In this document: positions 1 to 5,800 of the stretch, piece by piece
Layout of the letters: each line of letters begins with the position of its first letter
Position numbering within the stretch: the stretch's first letter is position 1
Notes under the pieces: model-generated
Seen by the model: the letters and a program-made list of their open reading frames with translations, nothing else
What the model was told of the DNA's origin: nothing
The model's database searches: none
Made by a program: the position numbers and the translations under genes
Assembly (NCBI GenBank): GCA_016935885.1
Contig: JAFGQA010000070.1
Location: 1-5,849 of the forward strand
Reading direction: 5' to 3'
Length of the DNA stretch: 5,849 bases
Source: Phycisphaerae bacterium
Lineage (GTDB): Bacteria; Planctomycetota; Phycisphaerae; UBA1845; UTPLA1

Positions 1-107
1 ATTGCCTACTGCCGACTTCTTTCCCTCTTAGCCCCTTCACCCCTTGACTTCTTCATCTCCTCACTCCTTACTCCTATCTCCTCACTCGATAGTCACCTTC
101 ACTCAGG
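1..107. repeat. Pyrimidine-rich degenerate repeat block
   Basis: The top strand is almost entirely C and T, built from degenerate CTC/ACTCC words. A perfect 12-base direct repeat, ATCTCCTCACTC, occurs at 55-66 and 76-87, a 21-base period. No reading frame here is protein-like. Such tracts occur as decayed minisatellite-like spacer DNA in some GC-rich environmental bacteria. No function can be assigned. Confidence 0.5.
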
Positions 108-318
108 GGCCGTGATGGATACGATCGGATCGTACATCCTCCACTCCCGCTCGCCGCGACGATCCAGAGCGCCCTCCGAGGGATTCGTCTGCTCAAACCA
201 TGCATCCGGCGAACCCGGGGCCGACACGACCCACTATTCCGATGTCAGGCGCGCCAAGCACCGTTGGAGCCCTATCAGATGCCGAGAGGAAGCGGCGCTA
301 CTGCTGAGGAGAGAGGTT
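108..318. other. Non-coding leader upstream of the nitroreductase fragment
   Basis: An open frame runs from 112 into the nitroreductase fragment, but its first ~69 codons look like no protein family, being rich in Arg, Ser and Pro in no recognisable pattern, so I treat this stretch as untranslated. It holds the inverted repeat at 120-134 and a ribosome-binding site, GAGGA, at 306-310, eight bases before the ATG at 319. I found no convincing -35/-10 pair. Confidence 0.5.
120..134. repeat. Perfect 7-bp inverted repeat, one-base spacer
   Basis: TACGATC (120-126) and GATCGTA (128-134) are exact reverse complements around a single G. With a one-base spacer it cannot form a normal RNA hairpin, so a dyad protein-binding site such as an operator is the more natural reading. 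It lies about 185 bases before the nitroreductase start. No binding protein can be named and chance occurrence is possible. Confidence 0.35.
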
Positions 319-486
319 ATGGATTTGTCTGACGCCATCAACCATAGAAGAAGCGTACAATCCTACACTCAGCAAGAGGTCACCGACGAAAAGATCAGGA
401 TCTTGCTGGAGGCAGCGATTCGTGCTCCTTCCGCTGGCAATCGCCAGACTTGGCGGTTTGTGGTTGTGAAGGACACCCACGCGTGA
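319..486 (+). pseudogene. Nitroreductase family, N-terminal fragment (truncated)
   Basis: The 55 residues match the start of an FMN-dependent nitroreductase (NAD(P)H-dependent reduction of nitro or quinone substrates, cytosolic). Visible are the N-terminal helix with AINHRRSVQSY, whose RRS belongs to the FMN-phosphate site, the EKIRILLEAAIRAPSAGNRQ segment typical of the family, and the first core strand WRFVVVKD. Homology stops at about KD; family members run to roughly 170-220 residues, so about three quarters is missing, including the rest of the flavin site and the dimer-forming C-terminus. The ATG at 319 follows GAGGA at 306-310 with 8-base spacing and matches the usual family N-terminus. 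The frame ends at TGA 484-486, which overlaps the ATG of the next gene. The start signals look intact, so a short peptide may still be made, but it cannot be an active enzyme. The family assignment is strong; any residual role, such as a translated leader, is inference. Confidence 0.85.
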
Positions 487-2219
487 TGCAGTGCCCGACA
501 AGTGCGGAGATCGCTACTCTGCTAGACCGCTTGAATGCTGTCACAGCCGACGATATGGAGACCGAGTTCCTGGAGTTTAAACCTTGGCTGCCGGACATGA
601 AGGACAACATGCGAATCGCGCTGGAGTACGCGGCGTGCTTCGCGAACCATCCGGGCGGCGGCGTGATCGTGTTCGGTGTGAAGGACCGAACGCGCGGACG
701 GGCCCAGGCGATCAGCGGGTGCCGAGGATACGATCTGCAAACGTGGCGGACACACCTGTATGACAACATCCGGCCACGGCTGAGCGGGATTGGCGTGGAA
801 GAACTGGCAGTGCCGGAGGGGATGTTGTTGATCGTGCGCGTTCCGCGGGGAGCAGCGGTTCTCTACGGCACCGTCGGCGGGCTCTTCAAGCGACGGATCG
901 GCAAGAGCTGCATGCCGGTGGATCCGGTGGAGTTCCAGAAGACGCGCGTCGCACAGGGTGCACTCGACTGGACGGCGGAGCCGGCGGAGGGCATTGCCCC
1001 CGCGGACTTGGACCCCGTGGAGATCGCGCGAGCGAAGAATGTCGCGCGGGCGTTCAATTCGAAATCGGGGTTGGGCGAACTCTCAGACCGGGATTTCCTC
1101 AACGCCATCAAGGCCGTTGACCGGGGTGCGATCACGCGGGCGGGGCTGCTCATGCTCGGAAGAGCCGATCAACTGGAACCACTTGTCCCACAGCACGTGG
1201 TACAGTACACGCATGAAGTATCGGACACGAAGCTCGCGCGGAACGATTTCTTCCGTTCAAGCCTGTTGCACATTCTGGAACGGATCACCGAGATCCTGAC
1301 CGGCCCCGTCAACCCGGAACGTGAGGTTTCAGTGGGGCTCTTCATCCTGCGGATACCAGCATTCCCGGTGGATGTTGTCCGCGAAGCGCTGTTGAACGCC
1401 GTAACGCACCGGGACTACATGCAAACCGGCAAGGTGCTTGTGCGGCATGCCCAACGGGAGATGGTGCTATCCAACCCCGGCAGCTTCGTTGGTGGTGTGA
1501 CACCGCAGAACATCCTCCGGCACGAAGCTGTAACCCGCAACCCGACCCTGGCCGGCATGTTCCAGAAGCTGGGTCTAGTGGAAACGGCGGGCATCGGCCG
1601 GCGGCGGATTTTCGTTCCGATGCTCTCGTACGGGAAGCGGATACCGAAGTACGAGACAGACGGGCATTCCGTGGCTCTCCACCTCTACGACGGCGCCTTC
1701 GATGAGCGCATGGCCACCCTAGTGGCCAAATGGCAGAAAGAGGGGCGGGACATCGGGTTGGATGGCTTGCTGTTGCTCTCGTACCTTCGCGAGCACGCAT
1801 ACCTGGATACCAGGGCGGCTTCCAGACTGCTTCAGGTCGACGCCGAGGGAGCCCACGACATTCTGGAGCGCTGCTGCCTCCCGCCGTCATCCCTCACGGA
1901 AAGGCGTGGCAAGAAGAAGGGCGTCACGTATCACCTTCAGAAGGCAATAGCGTCGGAGCTGATCGGCAAGGAGGCGTATACCCGAATCAGGGGGATTGAT
2001 TCCCTGCGCTACAGGGAAATGATCCGGGAGTATGTCAACCAGCACGGCAGCATAGCGAACAGAGAATGTCGAGCGTTGTTGCAGCTCGGAGAGTCTGATT
2101 CGGCGGTGACTCAGGCATCCCAGCATCTCAGGGCTCTGTCGGGACCGCATGGATTCCTCATGAGAGAAGGGAAGGGGCGTGCAACGCGGTACGTCGCGCG
2201 AAAGTCGGCCGAATCTTAA
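486..2219 (+). CDS. AlbA_2 / HATPase_c_4 ATP-binding protein with C-terminal winged helices
   Basis: A 577-residue protein from the ATG at 486. Residues ~25-150 form an AlbA_2 (Schlafen-like, putative nucleic-acid-binding) domain, with ETEFLEFK at 25-32 and the GGGVIVFGVKD strand near 57-67. Residues ~215-390 are a GHKL-type ATPase of the HATPase_c_4 class: the N box is REALLNAVTHRDY (299-311), followed by NPGSF (330-334) and a glycine loop, ETAGIGRRRIF (366-376). Two winged-helix-like regions follow at ~425-485 and ~507-571. Relatives are annotated as ATP-binding proteins, RecG-like proteins or transcriptional regulators; a cytosolic role in nucleic-acid-linked regulation or defence is inferred. 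The ATG overlaps the upstream nitroreductase stop (TGATG), suggesting translational coupling. GAAGGA at 468-473 could serve as ribosome-binding site; a GTG at 483 is an equally possible start. The in-frame TTG at 450 would add 12 residues lying inside nitroreductase homology, so I reject it. Length and domain content look complete. Confidence is high for the domains and low for the biological role. Confidence 0.88.
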   Translation: MQCPTSAEIATLLDRLNAVTADDMETEFLEFKPWLPDMKDNMRIALEYAACFANHPGGGVIVFGVKDRTRGRAQAISGCRGYDLQTWRTHLYDNIRPRLSGIGVEELAVPEGMLLIVRVPRGAAVLYGTVGGLFKRRIGKSCMPVDPVEFQKTRVAQGALDWTAEPAEGIAPADLDPVEIARAKNVARAFNSKSGLGELSDRDFLNAIKAVDRGAITRAGLLMLGRADQLEPLVPQHVVQYTHEVSDTKLARNDFFRSSLLHILERITEILTGPVNPEREVSVGLFILRIPAFPVDVVREALLNAVTHRDYMQTGKVLVRHAQREMVLSNPGSFVGGVTPQNILRHEAVTRNPTLAGMFQKLGLVETAGIGRRRIFVPMLSYGKRIPKYETDGHSVALHLYDGAFDERMATLVAKWQKEGRDIGLDGLLLLSYLREHAYLDTRAASRLLQVDAEGAHDILERCCLPPSSLTERRGKKKGVTYHLQKAIASELIGKEAYTRIRGIDSLRYREMIREYVNQHGSIANRECRALLQLGESDSAVTQASQHLRALSGPHGFLMREGKGRATRYVARKSAES

Positions 2220-2236
2220 CGAATTAAGATTCGGCC
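2207..2236. terminator. 13-bp perfect hairpin containing the stop codon
   Basis: GGCCGAATCTTAA (2207-2219) and TTAAGATTCGGCC (2224-2236) pair perfectly around a CGAA loop. The last codons and the TAA stop of the AlbA_2 gene form the whole left arm. It is followed by TTAACGCG and not by a T-run, so it is not a textbook intrinsic terminator. It may still end transcription, protect the 3' end, or mark a repeat boundary. The structure is certain; the terminator function is inferred. Confidence 0.45.
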
Positions 2237-2260
2237 TTAACGCGTTGAGTTTGGCAATGA

Positions 2261-2351
2261 GCGACTGGGTGGGACCAGTCGCGGTAGGAATGCCGGTTGC
2301 CCGGCACCCCCCGCACAGATCCTAGCGAGCGCTACGAACGCACTGGGCTCT
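2261..2351 (-). mobile_element. Group II intron domain V/VI-like remnant
   Basis: Read on the minus strand, 2351-2317 is a 35-nt domain V-like hairpin. AGAGCC pairs with GGATCT except for one mismatch, and GTGCG faces CGCTC with one mismatch around a 7-nt loop. It is followed by GTGCGGGGGG and a domain VI-like hairpin, TGCCGG-GCAA-CCGGCA (2306-2291), ending in CCTACCGCG. Next comes an 8-bp perfect stem, GCGACTGG/CCAGTCGC (2261-2268 with 2275-2282; loop GTGGGA). From memory, this arrangement resembles the 3' end found downstream of group II intron-type reverse transcriptases in GC-rich bacteria. No reverse transcriptase is encoded on the minus strand here, so it would be a stranded 3' remnant. 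The hairpins are plain in the sequence; the intron identity is a recollection-based inference. Confidence 0.4.
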
Positions 2352-2422
2352 TGCCTTGGGTATAGACGCCAAGCCGCTGTTCGGGAGAGAGGCTACGCCG
2401 GGTCTAGGGACAGGGGGGTATA

Positions 2423-2446
2423 GGGTCAGGTATGCGATTGTGGGAT
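2423..2446. repeat. REP-like motif, copy A
   Basis: A 24-base motif beginning GGGTCAGGTATGCG and ending TTGTGGGAT. It matches the motif at 5776-5799 at 18 of 24 ungapped positions, and better if one base is shifted on each side of the centre. Motifs of this GGGTC...TTGTGGGAT type resemble, from memory, the terminal or REP sequences linked to REP-associated tyrosine (Y1) transposases. A short inverted repeat, GTGATC/GATCAC (2449-2454, 2470-2475), follows directly. No transposase is present beside it. Confidence 0.4.
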
Positions 2447-2474
2447 GTGTGATCCTGCATTTGCGACAAGATCA

Positions 2475-2513
2475 CCGACAATTCATATTGGACATAGCCT
2501 ATATATGATAAAT
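2475..2513 (+). promoter_or_regulatory. AT-rich promoter-like region before the 71-aa gene
   Basis: An AT-rich island in GC-rich surroundings ends about 57 bases before the start codon. It offers overlapping -10-like hexamers (TATATA at 2500-2505, TATGAT at 2504-2509) and poor -35 candidates (CCGACA 2475-2480, TTGGAC 2488-2493). None of the pairings has both good hexamers and 16-18-base spacing, so the exact promoter is not resolved. The base composition and position are the main support. Confidence 0.3.
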
Positions 2514-2570
2514 GCCATATGAAGCCTCATTCCGGCAGCCTATCACGTAGTCAGAGAGAGGAACAGGCAG

Positions 2571-2786
2571 ATGAAACACAACGTTCAGTTCACCATTCCC
2601 TACCGGGATCTGGGCAAGACAGACGTGGAATTCCAGGTGTGGGGCGACGGAGAGAAGATCGGAACGCTCGAGGTGTCCAGGGGGGCAGTCGTCTGGTACC
2701 CGAAGGACTGTTCTTACGGCCACAAGATCGGCTGGTCCCAGTTTGACACAGTCATGAGGAAATACCCGAGGCTGGAGAAGAGATAA
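2571..2786 (+). CDS. Small unidentified protein, 71 aa
   Basis: I cannot assign this 71-residue protein to a named family, although its composition and pattern look like a real conserved small protein. It begins MKHNVQFTIPYRDLGKTDVE, continues with alternating hydrophobic strands (VEFQVW, GTLEVS, GAVVWYP), a YGHKIGW segment around residues 49-55 and a short amphipathic C-terminal helix, SQFDTVMRKY. This predicts a compact beta-rich cytosolic domain with no signal peptide or membrane segment. The start is well supported by GAGAGAGG at 2554-2561, nine bases upstream of the ATG, and by the AT-rich region further upstream. It stands alone: about 350 bases separate it from the AlbA_2 gene and nearly 1 kb from the next fragment, so it is probably its own transcript. 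No toxin, antitoxin or DNA-binding motif is evident. Confidence 0.75.
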   Translation: MKHNVQFTIPYRDLGKTDVEFQVWGDGEKIGTLEVSRGAVVWYPKDCSYGHKIGWSQFDTVMRKYPRLEKR

Positions 2787-2862
2787 GTGAGCTCCCCGGC
2801 GTCGGAATTCGACATGTGACAAATTGAGCGACCGCGTGGCCTCGTGGGGTCAAATCTTTAAT

Positions 2863-2941
2863 CTAGGTGCGGGCTATGGACATTCTATGTCTCCAGTTGT
2901 CAAGAGGCCTGTGGGTGCGAGCTAGGGTGCGGGCTAGGGAC
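2863..2941 (+). repeat. Direct repeats of GGTGCGRGCTA type
   Basis: CTAGGTGCGGGCTATGGAC at 2863-2881 recurs as CTAGGGTGCGGGCTAGGGAC at 2922-2941, with one inserted base and one substitution. A third partial copy, GGTGCGAGCTAGGG, lies at 2914-2927 and runs into the second. Each full copy is followed within about 15-20 bases by a TGTCAAG word (at about 2898 and 2952), so the repeat may be a ~58-base unit that has decayed. No gene is associated. Confidence 0.45.
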
Positions 2942-3039
2942 GTAGGTAAAATGTCAAGTTGCGGGGAGCCACGGGCGCCGATTCCGAGGTTGCCGAATGA
3001 GAATCTGCGCTGTGGAGCGGGCACGTGGCCGCTGCGCGA

Positions 3040-3122
3040 CAGCTCTCAGCTTTCTGCTATCAGCTCTCTGCCAGCCGACTGCCGCTTGGCTTCGCTCGCA
3101 GTCTCCAGGGTTCAGGGTTCAG
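3040..3122 (+). repeat. Simple-repeat debris (CAGCT/TCAG and CAGGGTT units)
   Basis: From 3040 to 3072 the sequence is built of imperfect CAGCT-CTCAGCT-TTCTGCTATCAGCTCT words. At 3106-3122 there is a perfect CAGGGTTCAGGGTTCAG, two 7-base units plus CAG. Both resemble short dispersed repeats seen in intergenic DNA of some environmental bacteria. They are non-coding and mark this spacer as repeat-rich. Confidence 0.4.
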
Positions 3123-3761
3123 CGAACATGGCTCTGGGGACGTGGGGAAAGCGCCGGATGATCGGCGAGGCAGAGCGAATGGAAGAGTCGCGCGGTGAAG
3201 GAGCCGAGAACCTGCCAACTGGCGGACTCCTGGCTGCGTGCAGCCTGCTTCAAGCCCACTGGCCGCCACTAGTCTAAGGTGAGAATAGTGCCCAAGGTCA
3301 TCCAATCTCGCCTCTCGCTCTCCGCCATTCCCAAATTGCCGACCATCCCAACTGCATTCATGCAGCATAACGCCCCGCTCATCCGTTCTGTCTTAGGTAG
3401 TCGGGCGACTTCTGCCCCGATGCCTGAACCGACTTGTCGCCAGTGGCCAACGGAGGATCGGCGGAAGAGCAGGCGAGGACGGCCTGATCCAAGGCGCGAA
3501 CGCAACTATTGACGGAAGCAGGGAAGCGTGTTCCTTCCCTTTCCATTGCTCAACCATCACGCCCGGCGTTCTTTCGATCCGCCGGCGAGACACACGCCAC
3601 TGGGGGTGGCTGTGCACGTCTTCCGAGAGAATGGGATTCAACATCCTGTGCCTGCGCATTCAGGCTTGCGCATCAATGCTCTTGCCTTCCGCTTTCGGCT
3701 CGGCCATTTCGCTTTCTGTTCCTGCAAATCCGCCAATCCAATACCTGGCACCAGCGCCCGC

Positions 3762-3980
<219 letters not shown>

Positions 3981-3984
3981 GGAC

Positions 3985-4059
3985 ATGACGTCGATCCGCA
4001 TCTTCATCAGCAGCGTGCAGCGTGAGTTTGCGGCGGAGCGGACGTCGCTGCGCGACTAG
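3985..4059 (+). other. N-terminal DUF4062 codons ending at an in-frame TAG
   Basis: Starting at the ATG at 3985, 24 codons read [20 protein letters not shown] then SLRD, the standard opening of DUF4062 domains (RIFISSV is the hallmark first strand). Codon 25 is TAG (4057-4059), after which the same frame continues without any shift into LRADPLLRRFFDVFLFED and the rest of the domain. Homologues as I recall them have a tyrosine after RD here, which is one base from TAG. The ATG has a strong ribosome-binding site, GGAGGGGG (3968-3975), nine bases upstream. This is therefore the authentic translation start, cut by a nonsense codon. Confidence 0.85.
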
Positions 4060-5490
4060 TTGCGGGCGGATCCGCTCCTGCGCCGGTTCTTCGACGTGTT
4101 CCTGTTCGAGGACGTGCCCGCCAGCGATCGGCGCGCCGATGATCTCTACCTTGACGAGACGCGCCGCTGCGACATCTACTTGGGGCTTTTCGGCTACGAG
4201 TACGGCAACGAGGATGCATCGGGCCTCTCGCCCACGGAGCGGGAATTCGATGTCGCCGGCGCGGCGGGCCGGACGCGGCTGATCTTCGTCAAGGGAACGG
4301 ACGACGCCGGTCGCCACCCGAAGATGCGAGCGCTGATAGGCCGGGCGGGGGGCGAGCTGATCCGCCGCCGGTTCACTGAGTCTGCGGGATTGATCGCAGC
4401 GGTATACGCGGCACTGGTGCGGATTCTGGAGGAGCGGGAGATCATCCGCTTCACGCCGTTCGACGCGACCTTCTGCCGCGACGCCACGTTGGTCGACCTC
4501 GACGCCGAGCGGATTTCCCGGTTCGTGGTTTTCGCCCGGCACGGTCGCAGCTTCCCGCTGCCCGAGGGTGCGCCTGTCGAGGAGGTGCTCGCGCACCTCA
4601 ACCTGCTCGACCGCGGCAGGCCGACGCACGCCGCGGTTCTGCTGTTCGGCAGACAGCCGCAGCACTTCCTGCCCGTCTCCGAGGTGCGGTGCGCGCACTT
4701 CCACGGCACTGAAGTCGCCAAGCCCATCCCGTCCTATCAGGTGTATAAGGGCACGGTCTTCGATCTGGTGGATCAGGCCAAGGATTTCGTACTATCCAAG
4801 ATCGACCTCTGGGTCGGAACCCGCGCGGAAAGCACTCAGGTGCCCACCGCCTACGAGATCCCCCAGGAGGTGGTCACCGAGGCCATCGTCAATGCCGTCT
4901 GCCACCGCGACTACACCAGCAACGCCAGCGTCCAGGTGATGCTCTTCAAGGACCGTCTGGAAGTCTGGAACCCCGGATCGCTGCCGCCGACGCTGACCCT
5001 GGACAGGCTCAAGGGACCGCACCCCTCGGTTCCGGCCAACCCCCTGATCGCCGAACCCATGTATCTGGCCAAGTACATCGAACGCATGGGCACCGGCATC
5101 CGCGACATGATCGCGCGGTGTCGCGCGGCGGGGCTCGGCGAGCCAGAGTTCAAGGTAGAGGGAGGGGTCTGGATTATCACGGTCCACCGCAAGGCCTCGA
5201 GTTCCGATATCACCCCCGAAGTCACCCCCGAAGTCACCCCCGAAGCCACCCCCGAAGTGCTGCGGATGCTGCGCGTGGTCACTGGGGAGATGAGCCGCGC
5301 CGAGATCATGCAGGCCTTAGGGCTGAGCGACGAGAAGCACTTTCGCGAGCACTATCAGCAGGTAGCCGTTGCGGTAGGTCTGCTCGAAATGACCCGTCCG
5401 GAGACGCCGCAGAGCCCGCGCCAGAAGTACCGGCTCACGGACCGGGGGCGGGCGGCCATTCGCGCCAAGGGCGATCTGAGGGAAGGCTGA
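4060..5490 (+). CDS. DUF4062 / HATPase_c_4 / winged-helix protein, interrupted by amber codon 25
   Basis: The open frame is 476 residues from a TTG at 4060; the original gene runs from the ATG at 3985 (501 codons with the TAG read through). In full-length numbering, DUF4062 covers ~1-110, with RCDIYLGLFGYEYG (61-74) and SPTEREFD (82-89). A connecting region (~150-260) resembles the one that follows AlbA_2 in related ATPases. The GHKL-type HATPase_c_4 core has N box TEAIVNAVCHRDY (298-310), NPGSL (329-333) and RMGTGIRDM (367-375). Four TPEV-type repeats (410-425) link to a C-terminal winged helix (~426-495). DUF4062 is found at the N-terminus of many signalling or defence-type NTPases; a sensor or defence role is inferred. 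The TTG lacks a nearby ribosome-binding site (the closest GGAG is over 20 bases away), and starting there deletes the first DUF4062 strand and helix. Product therefore depends on readthrough, reinitiation or a suppressor; otherwise the gene is a recent pseudogene. Codons after the TAG show no further damage. It follows the mod remnant by four bases. Confidence 0.85.
   Translation: MRADPLLRRFFDVFLFEDVPASDRRADDLYLDETRRCDIYLGLFGYEYGNEDASGLSPTEREFDVAGAAGRTRLIFVKGTDDAGRHPKMRALIGRAGGELIRRRFTESAGLIAAVYAALVRILEEREIIRFTPFDATFCRDATLVDLDAERISRFVVFARHGRSFPLPEGAPVEEVLAHLNLLDRGRPTHAAVLLFGRQPQHFLPVSEVRCAHFHGTEVAKPIPSYQVYKGTVFDLVDQAKDFVLSKIDLWVGTRAESTQVPTAYEIPQEVVTEAIVNAVCHRDYTSNASVQVMLFKDRLEVWNPGSLPPTLTLDRLKGPHPSVPANPLIAEPMYLAKYIERMGTGIRDMIARCRAAGLGEPEFKVEGGVWIITVHRKASSSDITPEVTPEVTPEATPEVLRMLRVVTGEMSRAEIMQALGLSDEKHFREHYQQVAVAVGLLEMTRPETPQSPRQKYRLTDRGRAAIRAKGDLREG
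5212..5259 (+). repeat. Four tandem 12-base repeats encoding TPEV
   Basis: Four in-phase copies of ACCCCCGAAGTC (the third with GCC for GTC, the last ending GTG) encode TPEVTPEVTPEATPEV. This acidic, proline-rich linker joins the ATPase core to the winged helix. The near-identity at DNA level means copy number could change by slippage in whole 4-residue steps without shifting frame. Similar repeat linkers occur in related ATPases, from general recollection. Confidence 0.85.
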
Positions 5491-5502
5491 TACCGCGCGG
5501 TA
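5491..5502. repeat. 12-bp palindrome directly after the stop codon
   Basis: TACCGCGCGGTA begins at the base after the TGA stop (5488-5490) and is perfectly self-complementary. As RNA it could form only a short stem with almost no loop, so a dimeric protein site is as likely as a transcription stop. There is no T-run after it. Confidence 0.35.
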
Positions 5503-5564
5503 GCCCACGGCAAAAGGAGCTGATCTGGCAGCGGGGAGCGGGGTCAGAAGCAGGACCACCTGGG

Positions 5565-5660
5565 GGACGTTGGTGCAGAACGTGCGTGGCTAACTCAGCA
5601 GGAATGCCCGATCGATCCCTGAATCCTGCCCCACGCAATGCACTCTCTACACCAACGTCC
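5565..5660. repeat. Large imperfect inverted repeat (~96 nt)
   Basis: Three nested pairs of arms lie in order around one centre: GGACGTTGGTG (5565-5575) with CACCAACGTCC (5650-5660), 11 bp perfect; TGCGTGG (5583-5589) with CCACGCA (5631-5637); and GCAGGA (5598-5603) with TCCTGC (5624-5629). The loop contains GATCGATC (5610-5617). An alternative pairing, GTGCA (5573-5577) with TGCAC (5639-5643), is possible. Such an arrangement suggests a structured RNA or a small palindromic or miniature mobile element; it is non-coding. Confidence 0.5.
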
Positions 5661-5774
5661 ACTACGCCCGCTCCATTCCAAACTGGTGAACTTGGGCTAT
5701 CCTCCGTCTCCCCGGGTGCTGCGACGTGACAATCGGCACCCCGTCGAAGCACTTCAGTACCAGGGGAGGGTAGT

Positions 5775-5800
5775 GGGGTCGTGTATTGCGTTGTGGGATT
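5775..5800. repeat. REP-like motif, copy B
   Basis: GGGGTCGTGTATTGCG followed by TTGTGGGATT matches copy A at 2423-2446. From memory it closely resembles motifs flanking REP-associated Y1 transposase genes. It lies 50 bases from the window end, so such a gene could lie just beyond. Within the window there is no second inverted arm. Confidence 0.4.

Larger units (their letters stand above)
2787..3761. other. Long gene-free spacer with repeat debris
   Basis: About 975 bases without a supportable gene. Open frames of up to 136 codons exist on both strands but have no ribosome-binding site, overlap each other, and read as Arg/Pro/Ser-rich sequence through repeats. Contents: a GGGGTCAAATC motif (2846-2856) related in form to the REP-like motifs; the direct repeats at 2863-2941; a small GACAT/ATGTC hairpin (2879-2891); simple-repeat debris at 3040-3122; CTGCAT-TC-ATGCAG (3352-3365); and a 7-bp stem, AGGGAAG/CTTCCCT (3520-3526 with 3534-3540), followed by TTTCC, which is a weak terminator candidate. 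The end adjoins the Mod fragment and presumably contains its deletion junction. Confidence 0.55.

Noticed and set aside
112..318. Extension of the nitroreductase frame to an upstream ATG at 112
   Set aside because: The added ~69 residues have no family-like sequence, while the ATG at 319 has a well-placed ribosome-binding site and matches the usual nitroreductase start.
450..485. TTG start at 450 for the AlbA_2 ATPase
   Set aside because: These 12 codons overlap conserved nitroreductase sequence in another frame and precede the normal start of the domain; ATG 486 or GTG 483 fits better.
2867..3277. 136-codon forward open frame
   Set aside because: It reads through simple repeats, has no ribosome-binding site and no protein-like pattern; it is a by-product of GC-rich non-coding DNA.
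3060..3659. Overlapping minus-strand open frames of 78-102 codons
   Set aside because: Arg/Ser/Pro-rich sequence without recognisable domains, mutually overlapping and partly running through repeat units; no supported start signals.
5212..5259. CRISPR-like or intergenic tandem repeat
   Set aside because: The units are 12 bases with no spacers and are in frame within the ATPase gene, encoding a TPEV linker.
5512..5530. Ribosome-binding site AAAAGGAG announcing a downstream gene
   Set aside because: No start codon at suitable spacing opens a plausible reading frame.
5583..5643. Integron attC site
   Set aside because: An AAC-ending box (GGCTAAC) sits inside an inverted repeat, but it breaks the RYYYAAC pattern and lacks a paired GTTRRRY box; there is no integrase or cassette.
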